From a virus, in IMG/VR virus record IMGVR_UViG_3300027777_000078, positions 1 to 34,502 of that record: 34,502 nt of DNA, one strand, 5' to 3'. The notes beneath the pieces are model-generated. The model had not been told where the DNA came from. It ran no database searches and worked only from the letters and a program-made list of their open reading frames with translations. A program made the translations under genes and the position numbers. Shown here one piece after another: positions 1 to 9,836 of the stretch. Numbering within the stretch: the first letter of the stretch is position 1; each line of letters begins with the position of its first letter.

Positions 1-789
1 ACTCAAACCACTATTGTTACTAAAAATAAGATTACTAGCACCTTGCCCATCTCCCTTGATAAAGATGTTGTTTGCTGTTGGAAGATTGAGCGATGCCGTA
101 ATCTTGTATTTTCCATAGGGAATATAGACACAACAATTATCAATCGCAGTTGCCCTAGTAAGAGCCGATTGAATTGCCGCAGTGTCATCAGTAACGCCAT
201 CACCTACAGCACCAAAATCCTTGACGTTGATGATGTCTGCAAAACGATCTGGTAGGGTGCGAGCTGTCGTGCTACCAGTTGCAGCGATAGGCGCAATCTT
301 GGTGGCAGTAATAGCCCCGTCAGCAATAGCAGAAGCAGATTGCGGAACCCACGCAGGAGTTGCGCCAGTGGAACCAATGCCTAAAACAAATGGGGCCGAT
401 CCCGTTGTTACGGAAGGGTCAGGAGGTGCAAGGCGAGCAAGCTGCTGCGCCTCCATTGTGAGCTTGTCTAAAGCCTTCTCAAGACTAGCAGCAGGCAGAC
501 GATCACCCGTGGTGAGTGAGGTCAGTTGCGTGTAGGGGACAGAACGGGAGATGATGACCTTTGAGGTCGCGGGAATTGCCGCTGTGGTTACGATAGATCC
601 CGTTGAACCATTGCCACCAGTGACGGTGTAATTGGTTGAGAGGGTAAGGAGGGTCGAGGTTCCGGCAGAGTCTACCGAATAAACCTTTAGATCAGAGGCA
701 TCGAAAAAGGGAAAGGAGACCACATATGGCGTCACCGTGGACGCATTGCCCGTGTAGGATACGGAGGATGTGGAGGAAGATAGTGACAT
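1..789 (-). CDS. Tailspike / tail fibre protein, N-terminal part (cut by window edge)
   Basis: The ATG is at 789 and the frame stays open to the window edge, giving 263 codons with no stop. Residues 1-110 are a Ser/Thr-rich beta domain beginning MSLSSSTSSV and containing TGDRLPAASLEKALDKLTM, the pattern of the T7 tail-fibre N-terminal domain that anchors fibres to the podoviral tail. From about residue 190 the text reads INVKDFGAVGDGVTDDTAAI, the hallmark start of the pectate-lyase-3 right-handed beta-helix found in tailspike depolymerases. The visible part therefore joins a virion anchor to the start of a polysaccharide-binding or cleaving helix; the catalytic region is off the window. No Shine-Dalgarno precedes the ATG. 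A dyad half-site (794-807) lies directly upstream. The family call is firm; enzymatic activity is inference. Confidence 0.9.
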   Translation of the reverse strand, partial: MSLSSSTSSVSYTGNASTVTPYVVSFPFFDASDLKVYSVDSAGTSTLLTLSTNYTVTGGNGSTGSIVTTAAIPATSKVIISRSVPYTQLTSLTTGDRLPAASLEKALDKLTMEAQQLARLAPPDPSVTTGSAPFVLGIGSTGATPAWVPQSASAIADGAITATKIAPIAATGSTTARTLPDRFADIINVKDFGAVGDGVTDDTAAIQSALTRATAIDNCCVYIPYGKYKITASLNLPTANNIFIKGDGQGASNLIFSNNSGLS

Positions 790-793
790 CGTG

Positions 794-807
794 GGAATAT
801 ATACACC
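794..807 (-). promoter_or_regulatory. Dyad-family site A (GGTGTnnnnACACC-like)
   Basis: Plus strand reads GGAATATATACACC: the ACACC half is exact and the other half matches 3 of 5. It lies 5 bp upstream of the tailspike ATG. It also overlaps a small CCTC-AAAA-GAGG hairpin (808-820). Confidence 0.5.
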
Positions 808-833
808 CCTCAAAAGAGGAGTGCAACCTGTAA

Positions 834-847
834 GAACTGGACATCTC
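834..847 (-). repeat. 14-bp repeat shared with the capsid leader, copy 1
   Basis: GAACTGGACATCTC on the plus strand occurs here, between the giant ejection-protein gene and the tailspike, and again at 15350-15363 upstream of the major capsid gene. In both places a dyad-family half-site follows 26-33 bp downstream in the direction of transcription. It may be part of a late promoter, which is inference. Confidence 0.55.
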
Positions 848-853
848 TCATTT

Positions 854-3800
854 TTATTCGGAGGTTGCCTCTTCTGAGTCGGCGGGCACACGGTTCATGC
901 TGTGGAACCGATGGAGGATCTCCTTTCTACGCTCGACCGCGGCTTTATACCGTTGCTGGTCATCCTCATCGAGAGATTTGTAGAACTCCTTATCGTGCTT
1001 CGTGCTGCCCGTGAATGGGTGATCAATGCTCGACTTGAATCCCGTAGCGACATCGTGCTTCTTCATGCCTCCGGCAATCAGTTTATCAACCTCCTTATGG
1101 GCTTTCTCCGTGTCGTTGTCTTCCAGTGCGTAGCGGAGTTGCTGGTACTTGGAGACGGGGTAACTGCCCTTTTGTACGTCTTCGGGGTAGTTAGCTTTCA
1201 CCCAATCATGCGCCATTGGATAGACTGTGGTGATAGGGGAGTAACGGTGGATCTGAACACCACCGGACGCGAGAATCTGCTCCCACCATGAAAGGTCATG
1301 TGCCCGTCCAGTTGATGTCCACTCACTGACGAGAGGTTGAAGGGCCATCGGCACGACTCCCGCCATGATGTCACCTATGGCATCTCCCACGCTCGTGCGT
1401 TCACCACGGTAGTTGACCCCAAAGACTCCTTCCTGCACGAACTTGCCGAAGAGTGGTGAAATACGTCCTCCGATGAATCCCGTAGTATTGGAGACAAGTT
1501 TGTACATGTCCTCCGGCACGGATCGGAGTCCGTAATACTTGTTATCCACTCGGATCTCAAATGGGTGCTTCCACTCGTAGTCATCATTGGTCAGCTTGTT
1601 GAAGATGCGGGCACCGATGAACTGAGTCATGGCGAGGAAGGCGAGTGCTTGAAGCTGCTCCGTTCCTACTTTACCTCCCACAAGCCCCTTTGCTGCTTGC
1701 CCTACGAAGCGGGCGCGGGCCTCTAAGAAATCGGGTGCCAGTAGGATGATCTGTGCGGCATGCCGGATCGTTGGGTTGTGACCCATGTCCGTGTAGTTGA
1801 GGTGACCGTAGGCAGCATTAGACTGCCGCGCAGAGAGGTTCTTGATCTGCCACTCATCCACCTTACCCGCGGCAAGATCGGCCTTATACCTGTCCATATT
1901 CCTCTCAAGAATATGGGTGTAGGTGTTGAACTTGAGGGCAGGGATGTACTGCGAGAAGAGGTAGTGCTGGTAGGCATCAAGCGTGTCCGCGGCTTTTGTG
2001 CTAACACCCCACCCGATCTTACGGAGGCCCATCGTCAAAAGGTTGGAGTTGTTGTCTCCGACACCCTCCATGAAGAGGGACTGACTCAAGCGGTCGTGCG
2101 CCAGCATGAGACCGTGCTCGGAGGCATCGCGTTGAGCGGGATCTCGTAGGTCGATCTTTGGGAGACCGTTAAACGGACTGACCCGATGACCGATTGCGTG
2201 AATACCTTCCTGCACTTGATGGAAGGGTGAGAGAGAAAGCATCGTCCCTTTGACGTAACTCTGAGCTTTTAGCAGGACGTTTGCCGTTCCCTTGACCGCG
2301 TTATGGAAGGGGTTCTCAGTCTTTGTTCCGAGGTAGCGTGTGATTGCGGAGGAGGAGAGAGCGTTGTTTAGATGTTGGGCAATTTCGGGATGAACTGCTA
2401 GATCACCCTTAGTGAGCACGTTGTTGCCGGAGGAGTCTTGCCCCGCAAACTTCCAATCGTGAAGGGCGGGTTGGTCGAGCTTCTTGTAGTCTTCCGTGCC
2501 TTCATCTGCCGCGTCTGGATAGACCAAATGCGTGGTGCCATTAGCTGTTGTGGTCTCCTTACCGGAACCGCGGGCAGAGACGAGAGGGCGACCGTCAGCA
2601 CCCTTCAATCCGCGGAGTTCCTCAACGAACCTACGCGAGTTGATCGCGTTGTTCATGTCGTTCATGTAGAGACCGAGTAGTTTGGCAATGTCTTTGGTCT
2701 CCGGCTCATACCCGTGCTGCTCTCCCTCGTGGTAGCTATCAAAGGTGCGTTCTTGGGAAAACTTGAAGAACTCATCGAGACGCTTTGGTGTGGAACCGGA
2801 TGGGGGTTGCGGTTCGGTCTTGTAGACATGGGGAACGTAGTTCTCCCTGTACCCCATCTCGATCCCGTATGCCTCTGCCCTCTTCTTGAGAACGTCAAAG
2901 GTCTGCTGGATCTTGCCTGCTAGTTTCTCCTGCTCCGGCGTGAATGCCAGTGCTGCATCGTATCCCGCTTTGAGCTTTGGATCCGTTGTGCCGTTAGCCC
3001 GCAGGCGAAGGAGTGACTTGTCGCCACCCGCCTCAATCCAGTTGGTGATCCCTTCACGGGTCGCCTGCTGCGGGGCAACCGTTTCGATGTCGTGCTGCGC
3101 CCTCTCAATGTCGTTGGTGGATCGCTGAGAACGTGCCGACCACTTGAGGAGTGCCTTCTTAAATGGGGAAGCCGCGGGAAGATCGCGCATCGTGCTCTTG
3201 AGTCTGGTGAGGGATTCCTCAGTCTTCTCGCGGAGGGTTGGGGGAGGGGGAGTGACACCCCTAATGATTGGGGTAATGTTGATTGATCCGGCCTCTGATG
3301 AAAACCGTGATCCCTTGTAAGCATCGTTGTAAGCATCGTACAGTTGCTTCAGCACTCCGGCAACGTGGTTGCCGAGATCCGAGATCATCTGTTTGGCAAA
3401 GTCTACATACTCAACACCCTTCTTATAGATGCCCTCACCGTATCGGTAGATGTCCTCAAGAATTGTTGGGTCAATGAACCCTCCCTGCGACTTGAGGCGG
3501 GAACGGATGTTGGCCGCTTGCTGCTCCTTTGAGGGAGGCCCATTAGATGGCGCACTCTCCGACCCTGTTGAGGTTTCTACGGTTGGATCTGAGAATCTAG
3601 AGAGTCGTTCTTCGCGGGTTCCGGTGAGGGAGTCGGGGGCATGTTGTTCGATGGCATCGTTGACGATTTCTGCGTACCTCCCACGAAAATTAAGGATGTC
3701 CCGTACTTTGCTATTGCCTCCTCCGTCGATAAGTCGTTGACGGTAATTCTCCCCTTCTTGTTGGGTGTTCCAGTTGTTTTCATTGGCATCTATTGTTGTT

Positions 3801-6800
3801 TGTGTTCTGTCTACGATTAAATCTACACCCTCTCGTTCAGCCCATGCACTGATTTTTTGTGTCATGTCATCCCGTTGCTTTTCCGTGAGTCCCTTTGGTG
3901 TAAGGGTTCCTTTCTTGGTTCCAACCAGCATGACCCGCTCTCCATCTCTGTAGGGCTGGACAGTCATGCCGGAAATCCCCGCTTCCTTTGCTAAGGATTC
4001 CAGTTGTTCTGGAGTTAACTTTCCTCCGTCTTCGGGATGGAAGAAAATCGCGGAACTGTTCTTGCCCCCCTTTTCAAAGATTGCAGTCATGCTTCCACCC
4101 TGCTCGGAAACAAGTGCTAAAGCGTTTCCAAGCAATGCAGCAGACTCTGAACTGGCAAGAACTTCGATTGCGGTGCTTGGAGATGACTCACCTCCCCACC
4201 TTCCATTGGTCGCCGAAACGGAGCGGACACGCATTGACCCGCCAATAATCTGCGCCAGTTCCGGCACAGCAGTTGAGATGACTTGATGCGTGATTGCCGT
4301 CTGAGCCTCCATTGGAAGCGTCGATAAATCTGGGAATGCTGCGGGCAATCGATTGCCCTTGGAGTAGTTCACCTCTGCGTAGATGTGGGTAGTGTTGTGG
4401 GCGAGTGCCGTTGCAACCGTTGGTTCCGGCAATCCGTACTGTCGCAGGATCCTCATCCAACCAACTGCTTGAACCTCTGCGGGATTCCACCCACCACCTT
4501 CCCACTCTTGCTTGTTGAGGTGATCGGTGAGGTTGTTGCCCCACTCACTGATTCCCTCATAGTTACCATCACTTGGGGATCCGCGTTGATCGACAAACAT
4601 ATCGAATGGTTTCTTGCCTTTGATTTTTACGCTTATGCGTTCCGGCTGAACTGTCTCTTTAGTGGATCCATCCTCCATCTTTTTGGTCACCGTCTTAGAT
4701 TCCAGCACATCAATGGATACTGATTTATCTCCCACGAATAAATTGCCTTCATCTGCCATCTCTTTGAGGCGGGTAAGCGTTTGCTGATCAACATGTCCAC
4801 TGTCTCGTCCGGTATGAACGTCTGCCACAAAGGGCATTCCACCCGCGAGATGTTCACCCATATAGGTGCGTGTGGGGCGTTGGAATCCAGCATCCACAAA
4901 ATCGGTTAGCTTTTGCCCGAATCCTTTTTCCGGTATCGTATTGGTCAGAATCCCCTCAATCTTTTCATCTGCGAGACCACCCTTCTTGCCCGTGCCAATT
5001 CCAGCAAGACGGTCTTCTACTTTGAAGACATTCCCAAGAGCACCGGAGGGAGAAACGTTCTGTTGAGCGGCAAGCCATGCCATCATCATTGTGGGTGCAT
5101 CCTCACCAAAGATATGGGTGAAATTCCCCTTCAGTTCAGTGTACCACTTTCTAAAGTCTGCAATCTCCGCGGGTTTTAACCACTGATCATTTTCCTTCAC
5201 CCAATCCTCAAAGGGTTTTCCTCCCTGCTTTGGATCTGCTCCCACAACAATCGTGCGCCCATCAGAATCGTGAAAGCGGGTAAGCTGATTCTTGGCAACG
5301 CCAGTTCCCTCTCGTCTGCTCTGTTTTTTCTCTAGATTGGTTTTTGCGTCACCAACTGCCTCCCGCAAGAACGCAAGACCCGACTCATCAATGCCTGCCT
5401 GCTGCATGATTTCTGCTTTGGTCTCGGTCTTAGCTTTCTCAACTCTTGCAGCAAAATCATCTGCCTTCCCGCCGATGGATCCGGCATTGCCGAGTGACTT
5501 GTATCCGTTCCAAATTTTACCGAGGACACTTTTCACTTTTTCGCCAAACTCCGAGATCATCCGCTTTGACCAATCCGCAAAAGTTTGCCCCTTCTCGTAG
5601 ATCGACTTCCCGTACTCAGAGAGTTTGTCGTAGATCGGTGTGATGTCTAAAAACCCGCTCTCTCCGCTTGCGCGGTTGGAGAGGAAGTCTTGGAGTTGCT
5701 GCTTCACCTCCTCATTGGTGGTGGGAACTGGATCTTTTCCCATTGGGAGTTCATCCAACGTATCGTCGGGGAGTGGATCCTGCGCGACCTCCGGTTGCCG
5801 TCCCTCATCCAGTACAGTCTTAGCATCCTCCGCGGTGGATCCTGTCCAATCATTGCCATCCTTCTCCTCTTTTGCCTGCTTCTCGATCAAGTGATCCTGC
5901 ATCGCCATTGTGAAGGCAGTCTCTGCTGCTTCCTGATCCGTAAAGGTCGAGGCATGCTCCTTACCTTCCGCGTCAACGGTGGTCACCCTAAAGGTGCCGT
6001 CGAAGTTGTTGACCAGTTTGGGGGCATCCGGCGCATTGATGGTGTCAACGATCTGCTGGTAGTTGTCTTTGATGAGTTGGGTTCCCGCGGCGATGTCCTC
6101 TTTAGTGCGCTTATCCCACCCTTCACCAATGGCTTGAAGTCGTTGATCCTCCGGCAGATCGGAGATGCGGGTCGCCTCATCGTGTGAGAATCCCTGCTCC
6201 TTTAGTGCCATCGGGTCTGCCGCGTTCTTTGCGGCTTGCGTTGCCACTTCTGGATCTACCTTTCCCCCACGGGAGGCAATGTGTGCCGCGGCTCCGAAGA
6301 TGCCCAACTCCACAAATAGATACGGGACATTCTTGAGGGTTTCCAAATACTCTGCGGCAAACTGCTGCCCCGCGTTGATGTCTTTGTTCCACGCATGTTC
6401 CAGTTGGGCATAGAGGGTTTTGACTCCCTCTGCGGTAGAGAGGAGCACCGTCGATCCGGCGAAGTGCTTGATGACACCCACTACGGAGGGGGCAACCTTT
6501 CCGAGTAGCTTGATCGCTTTGGTGCCGATCACCGTCGAGAGGGCCGCGGGCACAATGGAACGCTCAAACGACTCCCGTGCCGTCATGTTGGGGTTCTCCT
6601 GCATGTGCTTGAGGGTCAGATTGCTCACCTCATTGAGTCCAAATGCTACTTCTCCGACATATGGCACCATAAACGGGAGAACTTGTGGGATCATCCCAAC
6701 GACACCACTAGCGACTTTGCTGACGGATCCCTTCCACCCGTAGTGTGCAGGTGGGGCATTCAACTCTGCGGTTGCAAACTGGCGAACCTTTTGAGCTAGA

Positions 6801-7858
6801 AGAATGTCGTTGTACTGCTGTTGGAATTTATCCTTTTCCGCGGGATCTGTTGCCGCGTCCCTCTGCTCCTCTAACTTGATGAGGGTATGAACATCTGTTA
6901 TCCGACCATAACTTTCCGCACTTGCAGAAAAGGAATCGGCAAGACCGTTGAGTTCGGCAAGTACACCGGAATCGGCACCCTGCTTCTTGAGGTATTGCCG
7001 CGCAAGCGTAAGGACTTTCGTCTGATCATCCGCGTTAAGCCCGCGGAGGTACTGCTTTGGGTCAGTAAATGTTGGGAACTCTTTGCTGTAGTCGGATGCC
7101 TTCGCTTCTTTTGTGTTTCCAGTGAGAGCGTCAACAAACCTCTTTGCTAGTGCCCCTTCCGGTGTGTTGAGTGCCTGCTGAATCGGTTTGTACACCGAAT
7201 TGAAGGCATTGAACCTCTCGCTCTCAGAAAGTCCTTTAAGGGCATCCTCGTGCGATGACTGCCAGTTACTGAAACGGGTCAATGCTGGAACTGACATTCC
7301 CTTGTCGGCATCCTCAAAGGCATCGTTGATTGCCTGCGACTTGAGACCGTCAAGGGCAGAGACCCGTTTGTCGTGCTGCTGGAACACTCCGGCAATGTTG
7401 TTGCGGAACGTGCCGACATTGTCGGTAGGGTCAAAGTTGTACTGCTTCTCAAGTGCGGACTGATAAAAGCCAAAGTTATCGACAACGTCTTGGATGGGTG
7501 AACCCGTGAGGTGAGCCACTGCCGCGTAGGAGGCGACTTGATCACGATACCCCTGCGAATCGGTGGTCTTTTGGGAGTTGAGGATCGCTTGCTCTGCCTG
7601 CCCTCCGAGATTGATCGGATCGTAGAGCATTGCCTTCACGCGGGACTCCTGCTGCTGGTAGGGTTCCGTTTGAGTGAGGTCGGTGCCAAATGGTCGGAGG
7701 TTAGCCCCGTTGTCATCCTTCATTGCCTGCGCCATCTCCGGCGAGGTGGTGAAGGAATCAAACTTGTTGGTAAGCTCCTGCTTTTGCAGTCCCTCCTCAG
7801 TAAGTGGTGCCGTGGTGGGAACCTCAGAACTCTGAGGTGCGTAGGTAATTTCAGCCAT
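854..7858 (-). CDS. Giant internal virion / DNA-ejection protein (T7 gp16 position, large polyvalent type)
   Basis: This 2334-aa protein is the last of three ejection-protein genes before the tailspike, the position of T7 gp16. No lytic transglycosylase motif is visible. Hydrophobic stretches at about 383-408, 436-476 and 511-528 could insert in a membrane. Two related segments, about 735-790 (GFLDITPIYDKLSEYG) and 1459-1512 (GFIDPTILEDIYRYGEG), form an internal duplication; both share 'YG..IY.KG' and 'MIS..G..V..VL'. This repeat type occurs in 'large polyvalent proteins' of mobile elements. Between the copies, about 860-1420, lies a separate domain containing HIFGEDAPTMMMAWLAAQQN. The last 700 residues resemble the C-terminal region of other long phage polyvalent proteins, with alternating helical and hydrophobic segments. 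The start follows a weak AAGG 10 nt upstream. The ejection role is inferred from position and size. Confidence 0.8.
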   Translation of the reverse strand: MAEITYAPQSSEVPTTAPLTEEGLQKQELTNKFDSFTTSPEMAQAMKDDNGANLRPFGTDLTQTEPYQQQESRVKAMLYDPINLGGQAEQAILNSQKTTDSQGYRDQVASYAAVAHLTGSPIQDVVDNFGFYQSALEKQYNFDPTDNVGTFRNNIAGVFQQHDKRVSALDGLKSQAINDAFEDADKGMSVPALTRFSNWQSSHEDALKGLSESERFNAFNSVYKPIQQALNTPEGALAKRFVDALTGNTKEAKASDYSKEFPTFTDPKQYLRGLNADDQTKVLTLARQYLKKQGADSGVLAELNGLADSFSASAESYGRITDVHTLIKLEEQRDAATDPAEKDKFQQQYNDILLAQKVRQFATAELNAPPAHYGWKGSVSKVASGVVGMIPQVLPFMVPYVGEVAFGLNEVSNLTLKHMQENPNMTARESFERSIVPAALSTVIGTKAIKLLGKVAPSVVGVIKHFAGSTVLLSTAEGVKTLYAQLEHAWNKDINAGQQFAAEYLETLKNVPYLFVELGIFGAAAHIASRGGKVDPEVATQAAKNAADPMALKEQGFSHDEATRISDLPEDQRLQAIGEGWDKRTKEDIAAGTQLIKDNYQQIVDTINAPDAPKLVNNFDGTFRVTTVDAEGKEHASTFTDQEAAETAFTMAMQDHLIEKQAKEEKDGNDWTGSTAEDAKTVLDEGRQPEVAQDPLPDDTLDELPMGKDPVPTTNEEVKQQLQDFLSNRASGESGFLDITPIYDKLSEYGKSIYEKGQTFADWSKRMISEFGEKVKSVLGKIWNGYKSLGNAGSIGGKADDFAARVEKAKTETKAEIMQQAGIDESGLAFLREAVGDAKTNLEKKQSRREGTGVAKNQLTRFHDSDGRTIVVGADPKQGGKPFEDWVKENDQWLKPAEIADFRKWYTELKGNFTHIFGEDAPTMMMAWLAAQQNVSPSGALGNVFKVEDRLAGIGTGKKGGLADEKIEGILTNTIPEKGFGQKLTDFVDAGFQRPTRTYMGEHLAGGMPFVADVHTGRDSGHVDQQTLTRLKEMADEGNLFVGDKSVSIDVLESKTVTKKMEDGSTKETVQPERISVKIKGKKPFDMFVDQRGSPSDGNYEGISEWGNNLTDHLNKQEWEGGGWNPAEVQAVGWMRILRQYGLPEPTVATALAHNTTHIYAEVNYSKGNRLPAAFPDLSTLPMEAQTAITHQVISTAVPELAQIIGGSMRVRSVSATNGRWGGESSPSTAIEVLASSESAALLGNALALVSEQGGSMTAIFEKGGKNSSAIFFHPEDGGKLTPEQLESLAKEAGISGMTVQPYRDGERVMLVGTKKGTLTPKGLTEKQRDDMTQKISAWAEREGVDLIVDRTQTTIDANENNWNTQQEGENYRQRLIDGGGNSKVRDILNFRGRYAEIVNDAIEQHAPDSLTGTREERLSRFSDPTVETSTGSESAPSNGPPSKEQQAANIRSRLKSQGGFIDPTILEDIYRYGEGIYKKGVEYVDFAKQMISDLGNHVAGVLKQLYDAYNDAYKGSRFSSEAGSINITPIIRGVTPPPPTLREKTEESLTRLKSTMRDLPAASPFKKALLKWSARSQRSTNDIERAQHDIETVAPQQATREGITNWIEAGGDKSLLRLRANGTTDPKLKAGYDAALAFTPEQEKLAGKIQQTFDVLKKRAEAYGIEMGYRENYVPHVYKTEPQPPSGSTPKRLDEFFKFSQERTFDSYHEGEQHGYEPETKDIAKLLGLYMNDMNNAINSRRFVEELRGLKGADGRPLVSARGSGKETTTANGTTHLVYPDAADEGTEDYKKLDQPALHDWKFAGQDSSGNNVLTKGDLAVHPEIAQHLNNALSSSAITRYLGTKTENPFHNAVKGTANVLLKAQSYVKGTMLSLSPFHQVQEGIHAIGHRVSPFNGLPKIDLRDPAQRDASEHGLMLAHDRLSQSLFMEGVGDNNSNLLTMGLRKIGWGVSTKAADTLDAYQHYLFSQYIPALKFNTYTHILERNMDRYKADLAAGKVDEWQIKNLSARQSNAAYGHLNYTDMGHNPTIRHAAQIILLAPDFLEARARFVGQAAKGLVGGKVGTEQLQALAFLAMTQFIGARIFNKLTNDDYEWKHPFEIRVDNKYYGLRSVPEDMYKLVSNTTGFIGGRISPLFGKFVQEGVFGVNYRGERTSVGDAIGDIMAGVVPMALQPLVSEWTSTGRAHDLSWWEQILASGGVQIHRYSPITTVYPMAHDWVKANYPEDVQKGSYPVSKYQQLRYALEDNDTEKAHKEVDKLIAGGMKKHDVATGFKSSIDHPFTGSTKHDKEFYKSLDEDDQQRYKAAVERRKEILHRFHSMNRVPADSEEATSE

Positions 7859-7864
7859 GAATGG

Positions 7865-9817
7865 TTAGCCTTTTTGCACACCGACTATTTTTCGGTCTTG
7901 GTAGGGGTTAGCTTTCTCTCCGCGGGTGTTATAGAAGTCTGCACGTTTTGTGAGTCCCTCCTCAGTTGTATCGTCGTTGGTTGCCGCAACCATCGTGCCG
8001 TCATCGAGGTGCAAGATGATCGGGTCACCCTTCTTGATGCCTTCTGCCTTAATCTTCCGCTTGATCTCGCGTGAGAATCCAACACTCCCACCGTTATCAG
8101 TCTGATCCACGAGTTTATTCTCATGGTCTCCTTTACCCATCTTTGTGTTGGAATCCATGTAGGGATCGGATTTATATCCGTAGGTTGTTCCTACGGCATC
8201 AATAGGGATTACGGGATTATTGTTCGCCTGCCCGTGGAACCAGTTATAGATAGGCCCGTGCTTTGGTGCTGGCTTATTAAAGAGAGAGGAGGCATCGGCA
8301 CCCTGCTGGTACTTCTTCATCGCGGAATCAAGTCGGTCTGCTGCCTCCTTTGGGGTAGATGGAGGGCCGGAAGGGTAGGTGTCATGTCCGATTTTACCTC
8401 CCGACAGAACCTGCACTTGAATCCCCTCCGCTTTGGTTGCGGCTTTATTGGAATCAGTCGCCTCTTGCGTATCGGTAGGGGTTGCCGCGTAAGGCCCAAA
8501 GGTGCCTCCGACCAAGTGAGCCTTCACACCACGAGCAACATCGGTGACGATCTGAGTTTCCGGCTTGAGGTTGCCCCCATTTTCGGACATCTCTAACCTT
8601 TTCTTTTCAAGCGTCTTGAGTTGGTCATCTAAGAATGGAGCCGGAACCGTAGACATCAGTTGGATCTGAGTTGCGTAGTATGCCTTGCCGACATCACTCC
8701 CATCGGTAGGCGGGAAACTGTCCACCTTACTCTGACCGTTTTTGCGGTTGATCTCTCCCTGCGGAGTTCCGAGATATGGTTGCGCCACATATTTGTAGAC
8801 GGCATTCCGCACATCGGATGGCATATTTTGGAATATCGTGTCTTTCTCAAGTTGGTTAACGCTAGTGAGAGTTCCCGACTTGAACTGATCCATGTAATGA
8901 CCCGCCATCGTCCATACGGTGTCGTTAGCCATTGCCGTTCCCGACTTTGCTAGTTTTTTGACATGTTCCGCGTCGAGATTGCCAATCCCGACCTCTTTGT
9001 CTGCTGCATCTTGTAACCTCTTGAGGGTTGGGCCTTGAACATCTTTTGATTGCCCCGTCATGAATTGGTCGTTTTCAGCTTGAAGTCCCTGCACCCATCC
9101 CAGTGTTTCACCGCGGGTTTGTATTGCTGTTTGGAACGAGATTACCTGCGACTTAGAGAAGTTGCCTTTACTCTGATAGGCATCCAGCAATGGCTTGAGA
9201 CCTTCCACCTCTTTGGGTGTTTTTGCGGTTGTAAGTTTATTACTGAAATCTTGCGTTGCGATTGCAGCATCCTCTTGTTGCTGGTTGACAAAGGCTTGAG
9301 TGCTCGCCTGCTGCATGCCCGTGTGGAAAACACGCATGGCATGTGGGATCATTACCTTCATTTCTCGGTTATCTAGTCCGTTCTGACCATTATGACCATT
9401 AAGCAACTTTTCTCCATCTGAACCAAATGCCTGCACATATGCAGCGGGCCATTGAGCTACCGGAAGGTTGGCGCGGAGTTCGTTGTATCTGTTAGTTGCT
9501 GCCGTCTCGTTTTGCGTCAGCTTGATAAGACCGGAATCGTAAGCGAGCTTCTGCCCTTTCTGCTTGTCATAGGAATCCATCTGCATGGCAGTTCCGGCAA
9601 TCTCAGAAGTTGTCCGTGCCGTTGCGTTTCCGATTGCTGCTTGTGCATCGTACTTGAGTCCGGCATTGCGTGGGTCTTGCATGACCCCTTGGAACCCGCG
9701 AGCGATCTCTCCTTTCGCTTGATCTCCGACTTGATCGGTTGGGAATCGGTAGTCTGCAATAGGGGTAAACACACCCTGCGGGGCATTGGGCACTTCTTTT
9801 AACGGGATGACTGCCAT
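7865..9817 (-). CDS. Internal virion protein (T7 gp15 position)
   Basis: The 650-aa protein lies between the gp14-like and giant gp16-like genes, matching the gp14-gp15-gp16 order of T7 ejection proteins. It is mostly helical, Gln/Ala-rich in the first half, with no signal peptide, transmembrane segment or recognisable catalytic motif. The last 100 residues hold a compact beta-type segment (DPIILHLDDGTMVAATND), perhaps a carbohydrate- or protein-binding module. The stop codon is 6 bp from the next ATG, so the genes are cotranscribed. The leader (AGCAAAGAAATCAC before ATG) has no clear Shine-Dalgarno. The role is inferred from order and size. Confidence 0.7.
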   Translation of the reverse strand: MAVIPLKEVPNAPQGVFTPIADYRFPTDQVGDQAKGEIARGFQGVMQDPRNAGLKYDAQAAIGNATARTTSEIAGTAMQMDSYDKQKGQKLAYDSGLIKLTQNETAATNRYNELRANLPVAQWPAAYVQAFGSDGEKLLNGHNGQNGLDNREMKVMIPHAMRVFHTGMQQASTQAFVNQQQEDAAIATQDFSNKLTTAKTPKEVEGLKPLLDAYQSKGNFSKSQVISFQTAIQTRGETLGWVQGLQAENDQFMTGQSKDVQGPTLKRLQDAADKEVGIGNLDAEHVKKLAKSGTAMANDTVWTMAGHYMDQFKSGTLTSVNQLEKDTIFQNMPSDVRNAVYKYVAQPYLGTPQGEINRKNGQSKVDSFPPTDGSDVGKAYYATQIQLMSTVPAPFLDDQLKTLEKKRLEMSENGGNLKPETQIVTDVARGVKAHLVGGTFGPYAATPTDTQEATDSNKAATKAEGIQVQVLSGGKIGHDTYPSGPPSTPKEAADRLDSAMKKYQQGADASSLFNKPAPKHGPIYNWFHGQANNNPVIPIDAVGTTYGYKSDPYMDSNTKMGKGDHENKLVDQTDNGGSVGFSREIKRKIKAEGIKKGDPIILHLDDGTMVAATNDDTTEEGLTKRADFYNTRGEKANPYQDRKIVGVQKG

Positions 9818-9836
9818 GTGATTTCTTTGCTAGGGG

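Noticed and set aside
7511-8074. Plus-strand open frame of 187 codons
   Set aside because: It lies opposite the two ejection-protein genes, has shadow-type composition (Leu/Cys/Arg-rich) and no ribosome-binding site.
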